Origin: Dryas octopetala
Lineage: Eukaryota > Streptophyta > Magnoliopsida > Rosales > Rosaceae
DNA length: 64,000 bases
Direction: 5' to 3'
Assembly (NCBI GenBank): GCA_963921425.1
Contig: OY992840.1
Location: 17,400,621 to 17,464,620 of the forward strand
Shown: positions 26,851 through 37,788 of the stretch, piece by piece
How the letters are laid out: each line of letters starts with the position of its first letter
Position numbering within the stretch: the stretch's first letter is position 1
Notes under the pieces: model-generated
Databases searched by the model: none
Told to the model about the DNA's origin: nothing
The model's input: the letters and a program-made list of their open reading frames with translations, nothing else
Position numbers and translations under genes: made by a program

Positions 26851-27296
26851 AAATGAAAGCCCTCTGTACATAGTTTTTACAGAGCTTGTTAATGAAATGA
26901 GGGTATGTGTAAGAACCTTCGTGTATGCTTATTTAGTGAGGGTATGTGTAAGAACATTATTCCAGTTATATGTATACATAAACAACACTTGCTCCAATAC
27001 AGTGATAAACTTCTCTTTTCTTGTATTTTGAAAAACGAAGGAAGCAAACAGAAGGTAGTCTATGCTCAAAGCTACAAATCAAAAGGTATCAAATTCTACA
27101 TCTTAACATCCATGGAAGAATATCTATGGATGTGAGTATAGCCTACAAATCAAAAGGCATCCAATTCTACATCTTAACATCCATGGAAGAATATCTATGG
27201 ATGTGAGTATAGCCAGTAAAGGACTACCAAACTAAAAAAATCAAATTTGGTGATATCCAGTAGAAAGTAAACCCAAGAAGCATTCAGCACAGAAGC
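26851..27296. other. Convergent 3' flanks of UPF0114 and GT-3-like genes
   Basis: The spacer between two convergent genes, with their 3' UTRs. It holds a short repeat (GAGGGTATGTGTAAGAAC at about 26899 and 26939) and the 71-bp tandem duplication listed separately. No gene seen. Confidence 0.5.
27073..27214. repeat. 71-bp tandem duplication
   Basis: Copies 27073-27143 and 27144-27214 are nearly identical; I see two substitutions. Each contains CATCCATGGAAGAATATC and GGATGTGAGTATAGCC. It is recent and lies in the shared 3' flank of two convergent genes. Confidence 0.95.
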
Positions 27297-28267
27297 TCAG
27301 AAATTAGTTTGGTTGATTAGATTGTTGAAGAGGGTGGTCAAGAGGGCATCCCTCTTCTCAGCTCGGCTCTCTTCTCTTATCCTTCTCTGTTCTTCCTTCT
27401 CCCTCCAAGCCTGCTCAACCACTAATCTCTCCCTCTCCACCTTCTCCATTTTATGTCGCCATTCTTGCTCAAACATCTGTCGCTCCTGCGATCGCCTCTC
27501 CATCATTTCCCTCCACTCAATCTCCATCTTCTGCTGCTGCTGAAAAAACTCCCTCAGCATCACCTGCACACTAGTCCCACTGCTACAACTTGCAGCATTG
27601 GTTACTCGCGGCATAACGAATCTTTCAGTTTCAGCCTTCATTTTCTTACGATTATGATTGGCATTGCTATCAGTATCATCCTCATCCGAGGATCGGCCTG
27701 CCCTTGATTTCTTCACCCTTTTCGAGGAGGGGGCAGAACCCACCTCGGATTCGACAAGTAATCGCTGCATGTTCTTTTCTCTTTCAGCAAATACCGCGTG
27801 CAATTCCTCAAAGAATGGACATTGCTGCCCACTCTCTGGATCAGAGGTCTCCTTCCCCTGAACAAGTGTATTACCATTACTAGTGTTTGTAATGTGGGTT
27901 TCAAGTTTCAACCTAAATCCATTGCCCAAAAAATCCTAAATTGTGAAATTCAATTGTGTGGAAATTGGCAACATACCTTGTAGCGAATGAGGAGGTTCTT
28001 CCACTTGCACTTGCACTGCTCAGGGGTCCGATTGAAGCCTCTGTGAGTCATCGCAGAGCTCACAGCTTCCCACAGGGCTTTGCTGCGCTTGGCCACATTG
28101 GAGTCCCTCTCCAGTTCCCCACGGATCGCGATCAGCTCCCTCGTCTCGTCCTGGACCCACTGCCCTCCTGCAGTGGGCCCACTCGCCATCGGCATCATCC
28201 TCATCATCCCTACTCCTCCACCTCCCAATCCCATGCTCTCTTCCTCATCTCCACCTCCCCCGTACAT
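27297..28267 (-). CDS. GT-3b: Trihelix transcription factor, GT-3a/GT-3b type
   Basis: Nuclear DNA-binding protein of the GT-element (trihelix) family. Exon 1 is 28267-27977 (97 aa) and exon 2 is 27857-27297; together 283 aa, close to GT-3b's length. The single trihelix domain at residues 36-97 has the three tandem Trp (about W37, W66, W89), the GFNRTPEQCKCKWKNL helix and ends at the splice site, as in GT-3a and GT-3b. A basic Ser/Asp-rich region (about 140-170, KRVKKSR and NRKKMKAE, likely nuclear signals) precedes a long charged coiled coil (about 195-270) ending ALLTTLFNNLINQ, the family's dimerisation tail. The Gly/Met-rich N-terminus is loosely conserved. It is head-to-head with the acyltransferase gene, 687 bp apart. 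GT-3a versus GT-3b is not resolved. Confidence 0.9.
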
Positions 28268-28954
28268 CTCCCCCTTCTACGACACCGTTCGCTGCTCCCA
28301 AAAACTAAAGCCTTAAATAATTAACCATTTAACTCTTAAGTAACTATTTAAGTCTTTTTTTTTTTTGCCACTTGTAACTATTTAAGTCTTAAGTAAGGCT
28401 TTATACTTAAATAGTTAAATGTAAAGCCTTATTTAAAAAAAAAAAAAAAACATTAAAGTTTTTAAAAATATATTTTTTAAAAAACATTAAAGTTTTATGT
28501 AAATATTTAAATGGAATGTTTTTTTTTTTTGGCCATATATTTAAATGGAATGTTATCCATGAAAATGGATAGCATTCCTGATAAAGTTTTTCCGTTTCAT
28601 GATAACATTCCTGATAAAGTTTTTCCGGTCCATATTCACTTCCACAGTTCCACGTTAATTGTGCCACATAGATGTTTCTTACTTACCACACTTGACATGG
28701 AATTACAACCACCTAAATTAAATAACTGACAAAAAAAAAAAAAAGGAAGAAAAAATAATAGCCACAATATTTGAAGGCATGCTGTGGGTCGAACGGGGGT
28801 GGGATAAAGGCTATAAATACCGACTAATGTATCACTTGGTTGTATAGAGCCTCTCCAAAACGCTATGGCCTTGTTTGGTCATGTCCTGTCCTGATCGATC
28901 TCTCCTGTTAATAGTACTCAATCTTGTCCTGCATTTCAAACGAGGTTTATATGC
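28268..28954. promoter_or_regulatory. Shared divergent promoter region, GT-3-like / acyltransferase
   Basis: A 687-bp spacer between two divergent genes. It includes AT-rich hairpins (TAAGGCTTTA ... TAAAGCCTTA at about 28395-28432), doubled words (TATTTAAATGGAATGTT at about 28505 and 28540; CATTCCTGATAAAGTTTTTCCG at about 28575 and 28609) and long A and T runs. The right half holds the acyltransferase TATA box. No third gene is seen. Confidence 0.55.
28812..28819 (+). promoter_or_regulatory. TATA box of the acyltransferase gene
   Basis: TATAAATA in GGCTATAAATACCG lies about 140 bp before the start codons, giving a leader of about 110 nt. It is the best TATA match in this spacer. Confidence 0.6.
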
Positions 28955-31384
28955 ATGAAATTAATGGCGTCCCCGTGCTCCTTCGAATTTCAGGTGAATC
29001 GATTGGAGCCAAAACTCATAAGACCTGCAAGGCCAACACCTCGTGAAGTAAAGCTGCTCTCAGATATTGATGACCAGGAAGGCTTAAGGTTCCAGGTTCC
29101 AGTGATCATGTCCTACAAGAATAATCATGATCAAATAATGAAAGAAAATCATGATTATTATGACCCCATTATGGTGATTAAGGAAGCAGTGGGTAGAGCA
29201 TTAGTTTATTACTACCCTTTAGCTGGTAGGCTGAGAGAAGGACCCAACAGAAAGCTGATGGTAGATTGCAATGGAGAAGGTGTCTTGTTCATTGAGGCTA
29301 ATGCTGATGTCACGCTTGAGCAACTTGGGAATACAATTCTACCACCTTGTCCATTCTTAGAGGACTTCCTATCTAATGTCCCAGGCTCTGATGGTATTCT
29401 TGGCTGCCCTTTGTTGTTACTTCAGGTATGTACTGACTACTGAGTACTCAACTTAATTAATTAATTACATATATGTTACAATTAGCTAGTATTTGTTTTG
29501 TATTGCACTATGTTAGCTATTTGTTAAAAGGTATTCTTCTACTTTTCAATATTTATAAATATATATACATGACCATGTTAGCTATTTGTTTAAAGGTATT
29601 TTTTTCCGTCATGTCTGAGAGATTTCAAGTTCAAATCCACTTCAATCTTTCAAATAAAACTTTTTAGAGCATTTATGTATGTGTATAACTGTATATATAT
29701 ATATATATATAGTAGATTTACGGATGTACTAACTATATCTTTTTAGTCATAAAAGATATAGCCAGGTACAAACTATATTAATGTCATTCATTTTTTTCAT
29801 ACCATTAAAGCCAGCCTTCATCAAATTTTGCTGAACTTAAAGATGAAGATTGTGTCATGGATTTTTCTTCACGGACAATTATGAAATTCTATAACTTTCA
29901 TTACATGGAGTGTGAGAACTGAGAAGTTTATTTTGAATTGAGTGGATATATCATTTTCCAAAAATAAATATTATTGGATATATTCTTTAAATGAATTAAC
30001 TATTTAACGAATGGCTTGTAACGTACATATGAGTCTTCTGACTAATTACTAGCTAGCTAGCCAACTGTTTTATTCAATACAGATAAAACTAAGACAAATA
30101 TAGGCTTAATTGCATAGCAAGATTTTAAGAAAATGCGCGTGGGCGCGCCCATATTTAGCTAGACAAAAATGTAAATGATGATTGACTTTATCCAAAGAAA
30201 AACAAAGTTAAGTAGCTAAAGGGACTTTGGCTCCTTCTGGATCTGAATTAGGCGAAGGTTACAATCAATATTATGATCATGTCGATTAGGCATCAATAAT
30301 TTTCAATGCCTAATCTACTTTGCTGGCGGCAGTTAATTAATTAGCATGGTTATCACTTATCAACATTAATTTCCATGTTGAAACTATGCTTAAATTGAAA
30401 TAGGCTTCATTGTTGTACTTGTATTCCCTAATGCACAGTTGGGTTTTGAACCTTTGCCAATGTATGTAGGTGACTCGTCTCAAATGTGGAGGTTTTATAT
30501 TTGCATTGCGCGTAAACCACACAATGTGTGATGCACCTGGGTTGATCCAGTTCTTTAATGCAGTTGGGGAGATGGCACAAGGCGTAGATGCACCATCCAT
30601 TCCACCAGTGTGGCGGCGAGAGCTATTGAATGCCCGAGATCCACCGCGAATTACATGTATGCATCATGAATATGAGCAAGTGTTTAATTCTCAAGGCTCC
30701 TTTGCAACCATGGACCAGACAAATGTGACCCAACTATCTTTGTTTTTTGGTCCCAACGAGATAAGGGCTCTTAGGAAACAGGCTCCACCACACCTCTCCA
30801 CCACCTGCTCTAAATTTGAGTTGATAACAGCTTGTTTGTGGAAATGTCGCACACTTGCATTTGAAATGAATCGAGAAGATGTTGTTCGACTTTCATTCAC
30901 TATCAATGCACGAGGCAAAAACTACTATAATATACATCTTCCTTTGGGATACTATGGCAATGCATTTGCATTCCCAGCTGCGGTTTCAAAGGTCGAAGCT
31001 TTATCTAAAAATCCATTGGGATATGCGTTGGAGTTGGTGAAGAAGACAAAAGCTAAAATGAGTGGAGACTACATAAGATCGGTGGCTGATCTTATGGTAA
31101 TAAGAGGACGACCTCTATATTCATTGACAGGGAACGACTTCATCGTTTCTGACACAACACGCGCTCGTTTTGGAGAGGTCAATTTCGGGTGGGGAAAGCC
31201 TGTATTTGCTGGACCTGCCAAGGCCTTGAGTATAATTAGCTTCTATATTCACCACAAAAACAAGAAAGATGAGGACGGCATTTTGGTACCAATATGTTTG
31301 CCATTGTCAAGCGTTGACAGATTTCAGCATGAGCTCAAGCGGATGACTCTGGAGCCTTTGGAGGAGAACATATTATCAAATTAA
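28955..31384 (+). CDS. AAT1: BAHD alcohol acyltransferase (fruit-ester / benzyl alcohol benzoyltransferase type)
   Basis: Cytosolic enzyme that moves an acyl group from an acyl-CoA to an alcohol, giving volatile esters. Exons 28955-29425 and 30470-31384 give 461 aa from the first ATG or 458 aa from ATGGCG at 28964, which has the better context; an out-of-frame ATG lies at 28951. Signatures: [20 protein letters not shown] near the N-terminus, [17 protein letters not shown], the catalytic HTMCDA (HxxxD, His about 171 and Asp about 175 counting from 28964), and NFGWG at about 392-396 in place of the usual DFGWG. Asn there is what I recall for apple MpAAT1, and the match runs the whole length. 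The single intron is in the usual BAHD position. The gene looks intact. Exact substrates cannot be told from sequence. Confidence 0.93.
29426..30469 (+). other. Acyltransferase intron
   Basis: A 1,044-bp AT-rich intron with a short (TA)n run near 29693-29710. I recognise no element in it. Confidence 0.8.
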
Positions 31385-31599
31385 ACCAGCTGCTAAGATT
31401 AAGTCAATGCTGTAATGAATTTCCCGATCAGTTACCAAATTCTAAATAAATCACTAAGATATTTTAAAATTACATAATACTCAGTGGGGTCTTTTATTTT
31501 TTGTCATAAATGTCAATATTGTTTTGTAATTTTATTTAATTTTAGTCGATAAGCTCAATTCATTTGGATCGTAAAATTTACAGAACCCTAAACTATGCC

Positions 31600-32055
31600 T
31601 TTATTTTTTGCCCTAACGACATTGCAAGTTATGTCGTGACACTTCCCAAGTTACACTTTAGAGTTTCTCAAGTCCTACCTTAGGGCATCTCAAGTCGTTC
31701 CTCAGGGCACATCAAATTGTACATTGAAATTTCAGTTCGTAACTCGAGACATTTTAAGTATTTATAACTTTGATGCATTGAATATTTAACTGAGTGACAA
31801 ACGTGACAATTCCCAAGTCATATGGTAAAGTTTCTCAAGTCTTGCCTTAGGTTTTCTCAAGTCGTTTCTTAAAAATTTCAGTTTGTAGTTCGATGCATTT
31901 TAAGTGTTTATAACTTTGATGCAATGAATATTGTACCTAATGATATCGCAAGTCATGTCGTAACACTTCTCAAGTCATACCTTAGAAATTCTCAAATTGT
32001 TCCTTAAAAATTTCAATTCATAACTCAATACATTTTAAGTGTTTATAACTTTGAT
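31600..32055 (-). repeat. Left, inverted arm of the tandem array
   Basis: About three diverged monomers of the same family as the large array that follows, in the opposite orientation. On plus it reads CTCAAGTCGTTCCT and TTTATAACTTTGATGCA, the reverse complements of AGGAACGACTTGAG and TGCATCAAGGTTATAAA from the main array. It begins about 215 bp after the acyltransferase stop. Confidence 0.8.
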
Positions 32056-32300
32056 TCATTCAAAATTATATCTAGCTAGAATATATTTGCTAGAATATAT
32101 AAAAAATTCACATTTATGCTATAATTTTTTTTTATGAGACATCAAATTGAGAAATTTTCCTCAAATATACAATTATTTCCTTATAAAAAATTTACATATG
32201 TTTTTGTAATTAAAATTATGAGATAACTGACACTTCTATCTCTAGATAAATGCCTTCAAGGATAAACCAACTCATCTCTCTGACAGATTAGTGATATAAA
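32056..32300. other. Spacer between the two array arms
   Basis: AT-rich, non-repetitive stretch between the inverted arm and the main array, containing CTAGCTAGAATATATTTGCTAGAATATAT. No coding sequence. Confidence 0.6.
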
Positions 32301-35300
32301 GATTTAAAATTCTCAAGTAACGACTTGGGATGCCTTATGATACGACTTGAGAAACTTCAAGGTATGACTTTGAAAGCGTCAAAACATGACTTGAGATGTC
32401 ACTAAGTACAATTTGAAATGCATCAAGGTTATAAACATTTAAAATACATTGAGCTATGAACTAAAATTCTTAAGGAATGACTTATCATCCCTAAGGAACG
32501 ACTTGAGATCCCCTAAGGTACGACTTGAGAAACTCTTGGGTATGACTTTGGAAGTGTCAACATATGACTTGAGATGTTACTTAGTACAATTTGAAATACA
32601 TCAAGGGTATAAACATTTAAAATCCTTAGAGCTACTAGCTGAAATTCTCAATGAACGACTTGAGCTGCCATAAGGAACGACTTGAGATGCCCTAAGGTAC
32701 AATATGAGAAATTCTAAGGTATGACTTTAGAAGTGTCAAAACATGACTTGAGATATTACTACTTACAATTTTAAATGCATCAAAGGTATAAACATATTTA
32801 AAATGCCTCGATCTACAAACTAAAATTCTCAAGGAACGACTTGAGATGCTCTAAGGAACGACTTGAGATGCTCTAAGGAACGACTTGAGATGCTCAAAGA
32901 CATGACTTGAGAAACTATAGGGTATGACTTTAGAAGTTTCAAAACATAACTTAGATTTCACTAGGTACAATTGAAATGCATAAAGAGTAAAAACATTTAA
33001 AATTCTAAATGAAAGACTTGAGATACCCTAAAGAACAACTTGAGATGTCATAAGGCACGACTTCAGAAACTCTAGTGTATGAATTTAGAAGTGTCAACAC
33101 ATGACTTGAGATGTCACTATATATAATTTGAAATGCATCAAGGGTATAAACATTTCAAATGCCTCGAGTTACGAACTGAAATTCTCAAGAAACGACTTGA
33201 GATGTCTTAAGAAACGACTTGAAATGCCCAAAGGCACGACTTGAGAAATTCTAAGATATGACATTAGAAGTGTCAAATCATGACTTGGGATGTCAGTAGG
33301 TTCAATTTGAAATATATTAAGGGTATAAACATTTAAAATTTTAAAACAATGACTTGAGATATATACCCTAAGTAACGATTTGAGATGCCTTAAAGCACGA
33401 CTTGGGAAACTTTAGAGTATGACTTTAGAAGTGTCCAAACATGAATTGAGATGTCACTGAGTACAATTTGAAATGTATCAAGGGTATAAACATTAAAAAT
33501 TCCTAGAACTACAAGTTGAAATTCTAAAGAAACGACTTGGGATGCTCTAAGGAACGACTTGAGATACCCAAATGAACGACTTGAGATACCCAAAGGCACG
33601 ACTTGAGAAACTATATGATATGACTTTAGAAGTGTCAAAACATGACTTGAGATGTCACTAAGTACATTTTGAAATGCATTAAGCATATAATAACTCGAGC
33701 TACGAACTGAAATTCTTAAGGAACGACTTAAGATGCACTAAGGAACGACTTAAGATGCACTAAGGAACGACTTGATATCCTCTAAGGCACGACTTGAGAA
33801 ACTCTTAGGTATGACTTTGGAAGCGTCAAAACATGACTTGTGATGTCACTTAAAACAATTTGAAATGCATCAAGGGTATAAAAAATTAAAATCACTCGAG
33901 CTATTAACTAAAATTCTTAAGGAGCGACTTGAGATGCCTTACGGAAAGACTTGAGATGCCCTAAGACACGACTTGAGAAACTCTAGGGTATAACTTTAGA
34001 AGTTTCAAAACATGACTTGAGATGTCACTAGGTATAATTTAAAATGCATGAAAGGTATAAACATTTAAAATTCTCAAGGACAACTTGAGATAACCTAAGG
34101 AACGACTTGAGATGCCCTAAGTTACAACTTGAGAAACTCTAGGGTATGACTTTAGAAGTGTCAAAACATGACTTGGGATGTCACTTGGTACAATTTGAAA
34201 TGCATCAACGGTATAAACATTTAAAATCCCTTGAGCTACTAACTGAAATTCTCAATAAACGACTTGGGATGCATTAAGGAACGACTTGAGATGCCCTAAT
34301 GTAAGACTTGAGAAACTCTAAGGTATGACTTTAGAAGTTTCAAAAACATGACCTGAAATGTCACTAGATACAATTGGAAATGCATGAAAGGTATAAACAT
34401 TTAAAATTCTCAAGGAACGACTTGAGATGTTCTAAGGAACAAATTGGGATGCCCTAAGGAACGACTTTGGATGCCCTAAAACACGATTTGAGAAACCATA
34501 AGGTATGACTTTAGAAGTATCAAAACATGACTCGGTATGTCACTTTGCACAATTTAAAATGCATCAAGGGTATAAACATTTAAAATCCCTTGAGCTAATA
34601 AACTGAAATTCTCAAGGAACGACTTGAGATGCATTAAGGAACGACTTGAGAAACTCTTGGGTATGACTTTAGAAGTTTCAAAACATGACTTGGAATGTCA
34701 CTGGATACGTATAATTTGAAATGCATGAAGGGTATAAACATTTAAAATTCTCAAGGAACAACGGGATGCCCTAAGAAATGACTTTTGATGCTCTAAGGCA
34801 CGACTTGAGAAACTCTAGGGAATGACTTTAAAAGTGTCAAAATAAGACTTGGGATGTCACTAGTTAGAATTTAAAATTCATAAAGGGTATAAACATTTAA
34901 AATGCCTCGAGCTACAAACTGAAATTCTCAAGTATCGACTTGGGATGCTTTAAGGAACGACTTGAGATCCCCTAAGGCACGACTTTAGAAACTCTCAGGT
35001 ATGACTTTGGAAGCGTCAAAACATGACTTGTGATGTCACTAGGTACAATTTAAAATGCATGAGGGGTATAAACATTTAAAATTCTCAAGGAAAGACTTGG
35101 GATGCCCTAATGAACGACTGGAGAAACTTTAGGGTAGAACTTCAGAAGTGTCAATACATGCATGACTTATGATGTCACTTAGTACAGTTTGAAATGCATC
35201 AAAGGTATAAACATTTAAACTGCCTCGAGCAACTAATTGAAATTCTCAAGGAACGACTTGGGATGCTCTAAGACACGACTTGAGATGCCCTAAGGTACGA

Positions 35301-36650
35301 CTTGAGAAACTCTAGGGTATGACTTTAGAAGTGTCAAAATATGACTTGAGATGTCACTAGGTACAATTTGAAATGCATCAATGATATAAACATTTAAAAT
35401 GTCTCGAGCTATGAACTGAAATTCTGATGGAACGACTTGGGATGCCCTAAGGCACGACTTGAGAAACTCTAGGGTATGACATTAGAAGTGTCAAAACATG
35501 ACTTGGGATGTCAGTAGGTTCAATTTGAAATGTATCAAGGGTATAAACATTTGAAATTCTCAAAGAATAACTTGGGATACCCTAAGTAACGATTTGAGAT
35601 GCTCTAAGGCACGACTTGAGAAACTCGAGCGTATGACTTTAGAAGTGTCAAAACATGACTCGAGATGTCACTAAGTACAATTTGTAATGTATCAAGGGTA
35701 TAAACATTTAAAATTCCTAGAGCTACGATCTGAAATTTTCGAGGAACGACTAGGGATGCTCTAAGGAACGACTTGAGATACCCTAAGATACGACTTGAGA
35801 AACTCTAGGGTATGACTTTAGAAGTGTCAAAATATGACTTAGGATGTCATTAGTACAATTTTGAAATGCATCAAGGGTATAAACGTTTAAAATATCTCGA
35901 GCTACGAACTAAAATTCTAAAGGAACGACTTAAGATCTCCTAAGGCACGACTTGAGAAACTCTCAGGTTTGACTTTGGAAGCGTTAAAACATGACTTGTG
36001 ATGTCACTTGATTCAATTTGAAATGCATCAAGGGTATAAACATTTAAAATCCCTCGAGCTATTAACTAAAATTCTTAAGGAACGACTTAAGATGCCCTAA
36101 AGAAAGACTTAAGATGCCCTAAGACACGACTTGAGAAACTCTAGGATATAACTTTAGAAGTTTCAAAACATGACTTGAGATGTCACTATGTACGTACAAT
36201 TTGAAATGCATGAAGGGTATAAACATTTAAAATTCTCAAGGAACGACTTGAGATGTCATAATGAACGACTTTTGATGTCATAATGCACGACTTGAGAAAC
36301 TCAATCTAGGAAATGACTTTAGAAGTGTCAAAACATGACTTAGGATGTCACTAGGTACAATTTGAAATATCTAAAGGGTACAAACATTTAAAATGCCTCA
36401 AGTTACGAAATGAAATTCTCAAGGAACGACTTGGGATGCCCTGAGAAACGACTTGAGATGTTCAAAGGCACGACTTGAGAAACTTTAGGGTATGATTTTA
36501 GAAGTTTCAAAACATGATTTGAGATGTCATTAGGTACAATTTGAAATGCATAAAGGGTATAAACATTTCAAATTCTCAAGGAACGACTCGGGATGCCCTA
36601 AGGAACGACTTGAGATGCCCTAAAGAACGATTTGGGATGCTATAAAGGTA
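32301..36650 (+). repeat. Tandem satellite-like array, about 25 monomers of about 172 bp
   Basis: The landmark GGTATAAACATTT recurs about 25 times between 32425 and 36550 at spacings of roughly 140 to 200 bp, mean about 172. Each monomer is itself made of related words about 20 bp long: GGAACGACTTGAGATG, GGCACGACTTGAGAAA, TATGACTTTAGAAGTG, ACATGACTTGAGATGTC, ACAATTTGAAATGCAT. It thus looks as if it was built from one short ancestral unit. Copies are clearly diverged, so the array is not freshly made. All short open frames in it are by-products of the repeat. I recognise no named satellite. Confidence 0.95.
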
Positions 36651-37788
36651 TAATCATGACTTAATTATTCTAGTGCTTATAATGATATGATTATCTAAAT
36701 ACTTGTCACACGAGACCCTAGAGGTCACACCGACTATCAATTATGTCAGTGCCTAGCAGGTTCAAATCATCCTTGGTCGTAATAAGAGGTGGACATATGG
36801 TGGCTTATTACGAGGCAGGTGAGCTCGATGGATTTGAGTATCAACAGTTACAAGAAATGCCAAAAGAGAAGGGAACTCAAACCTTGGCCATGAGTGTAAA
36901 GGTAAATGCACTCGATTACTAAAAGTTTAAGCCCACCATAATATTATAGGATTTTAATTATCATGTACCAATTTATTAGTGTAATCGATCTGAATTATTT
37001 TATTTTTTTTTAACTTGAGTGACAAAAATCAAACTTGAGTACATTATGAATAATTATACGGCTGCTACCAGGAAACTATCGAACAACTGCGACTTCGGTA
37101 TCAAATATCAATAACCCAAACAAAAAACTTTAAGTGATTTATCTCCCTTGCTCTCTCTTTTATTCCCTTAAGTAGCCACGCGTACGAACCTTTGACAAAC
37201 ACGATCATCTTAGGGTTTGGCTTCCTTCAGCTCTCTCTCTCGCTCTCGCTCTCGCTCTCGCCAAACTCTCTCCAAATCCAACCAAGAATCTCTGATGATT
37301 CTCTGAGTCCAAAATCAATCGGGAAACCCAGTACACATAGATAGCATCACCGTCTCTCTTTCTTTCAAACACAAAAATCAATTGGAAACCCATTTGCATC
37401 AATTATGAATATAATCTCATCATCATCGCCGTTGGTCATCTCTGTCGTCGTCACCTTTGAGATTGAGAATCTTCGCGTGTTCGGTCCTGGCTTGAATCCG
37501 TTGGCACCAAACTACTGCATGGCCAATCATTCTCGCTAATTTTCTCGCCCCCTTTCTTTATTGCCCTTTTTCGGTGTTTTCTTTTTTCCTGTGATTTTCC
37601 TACAAATCATGTAAATCTTGGGTCTAATCTAAGTCTTGATCGTAAGGTGAGGTGTGTTCTGTTGTAGTTGTTGCATAGAAGAGCTCTACTGGGTTGGGTT
37701 TTTTTCGTTGTGTTTGTTCGTATTTGCTCTTGTTCAACGACTCGGGTTTCTCGTATTTAGTTGGGTATATATTAAAATAGTAGAGAGT
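36651..37788. other. Spacer and leader before the ankyrin-protein gene
   Basis: About 500 bp without recognisable features follow the array. The likely promoter and 5' leader of the ankyrin gene lie from about 37130 on, with a CTCTCG/CTCT tract at 37229-37262. The leader has short upstream frames but no clear gene. Confidence 0.5.
37229..37262. repeat. CT / CTCTCG microsatellite
   Basis: Imperfect CT and CTCTCG repeats in the probable leader of the ankyrin-protein gene, pyrimidine-rich on its sense strand. Confidence 0.9.

Noticed and set aside
32449-33686. Open frames of 74 and 98 codons inside the repeat array
   Set aside because: Both are translations of the tandem monomer on either strand, low in complexity, with no domain and no start context.
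32301-36650. Regularly spaced repeats as a CRISPR array
   Set aside because: The units abut with diverged copies and no unique spacers, in plant nuclear DNA.
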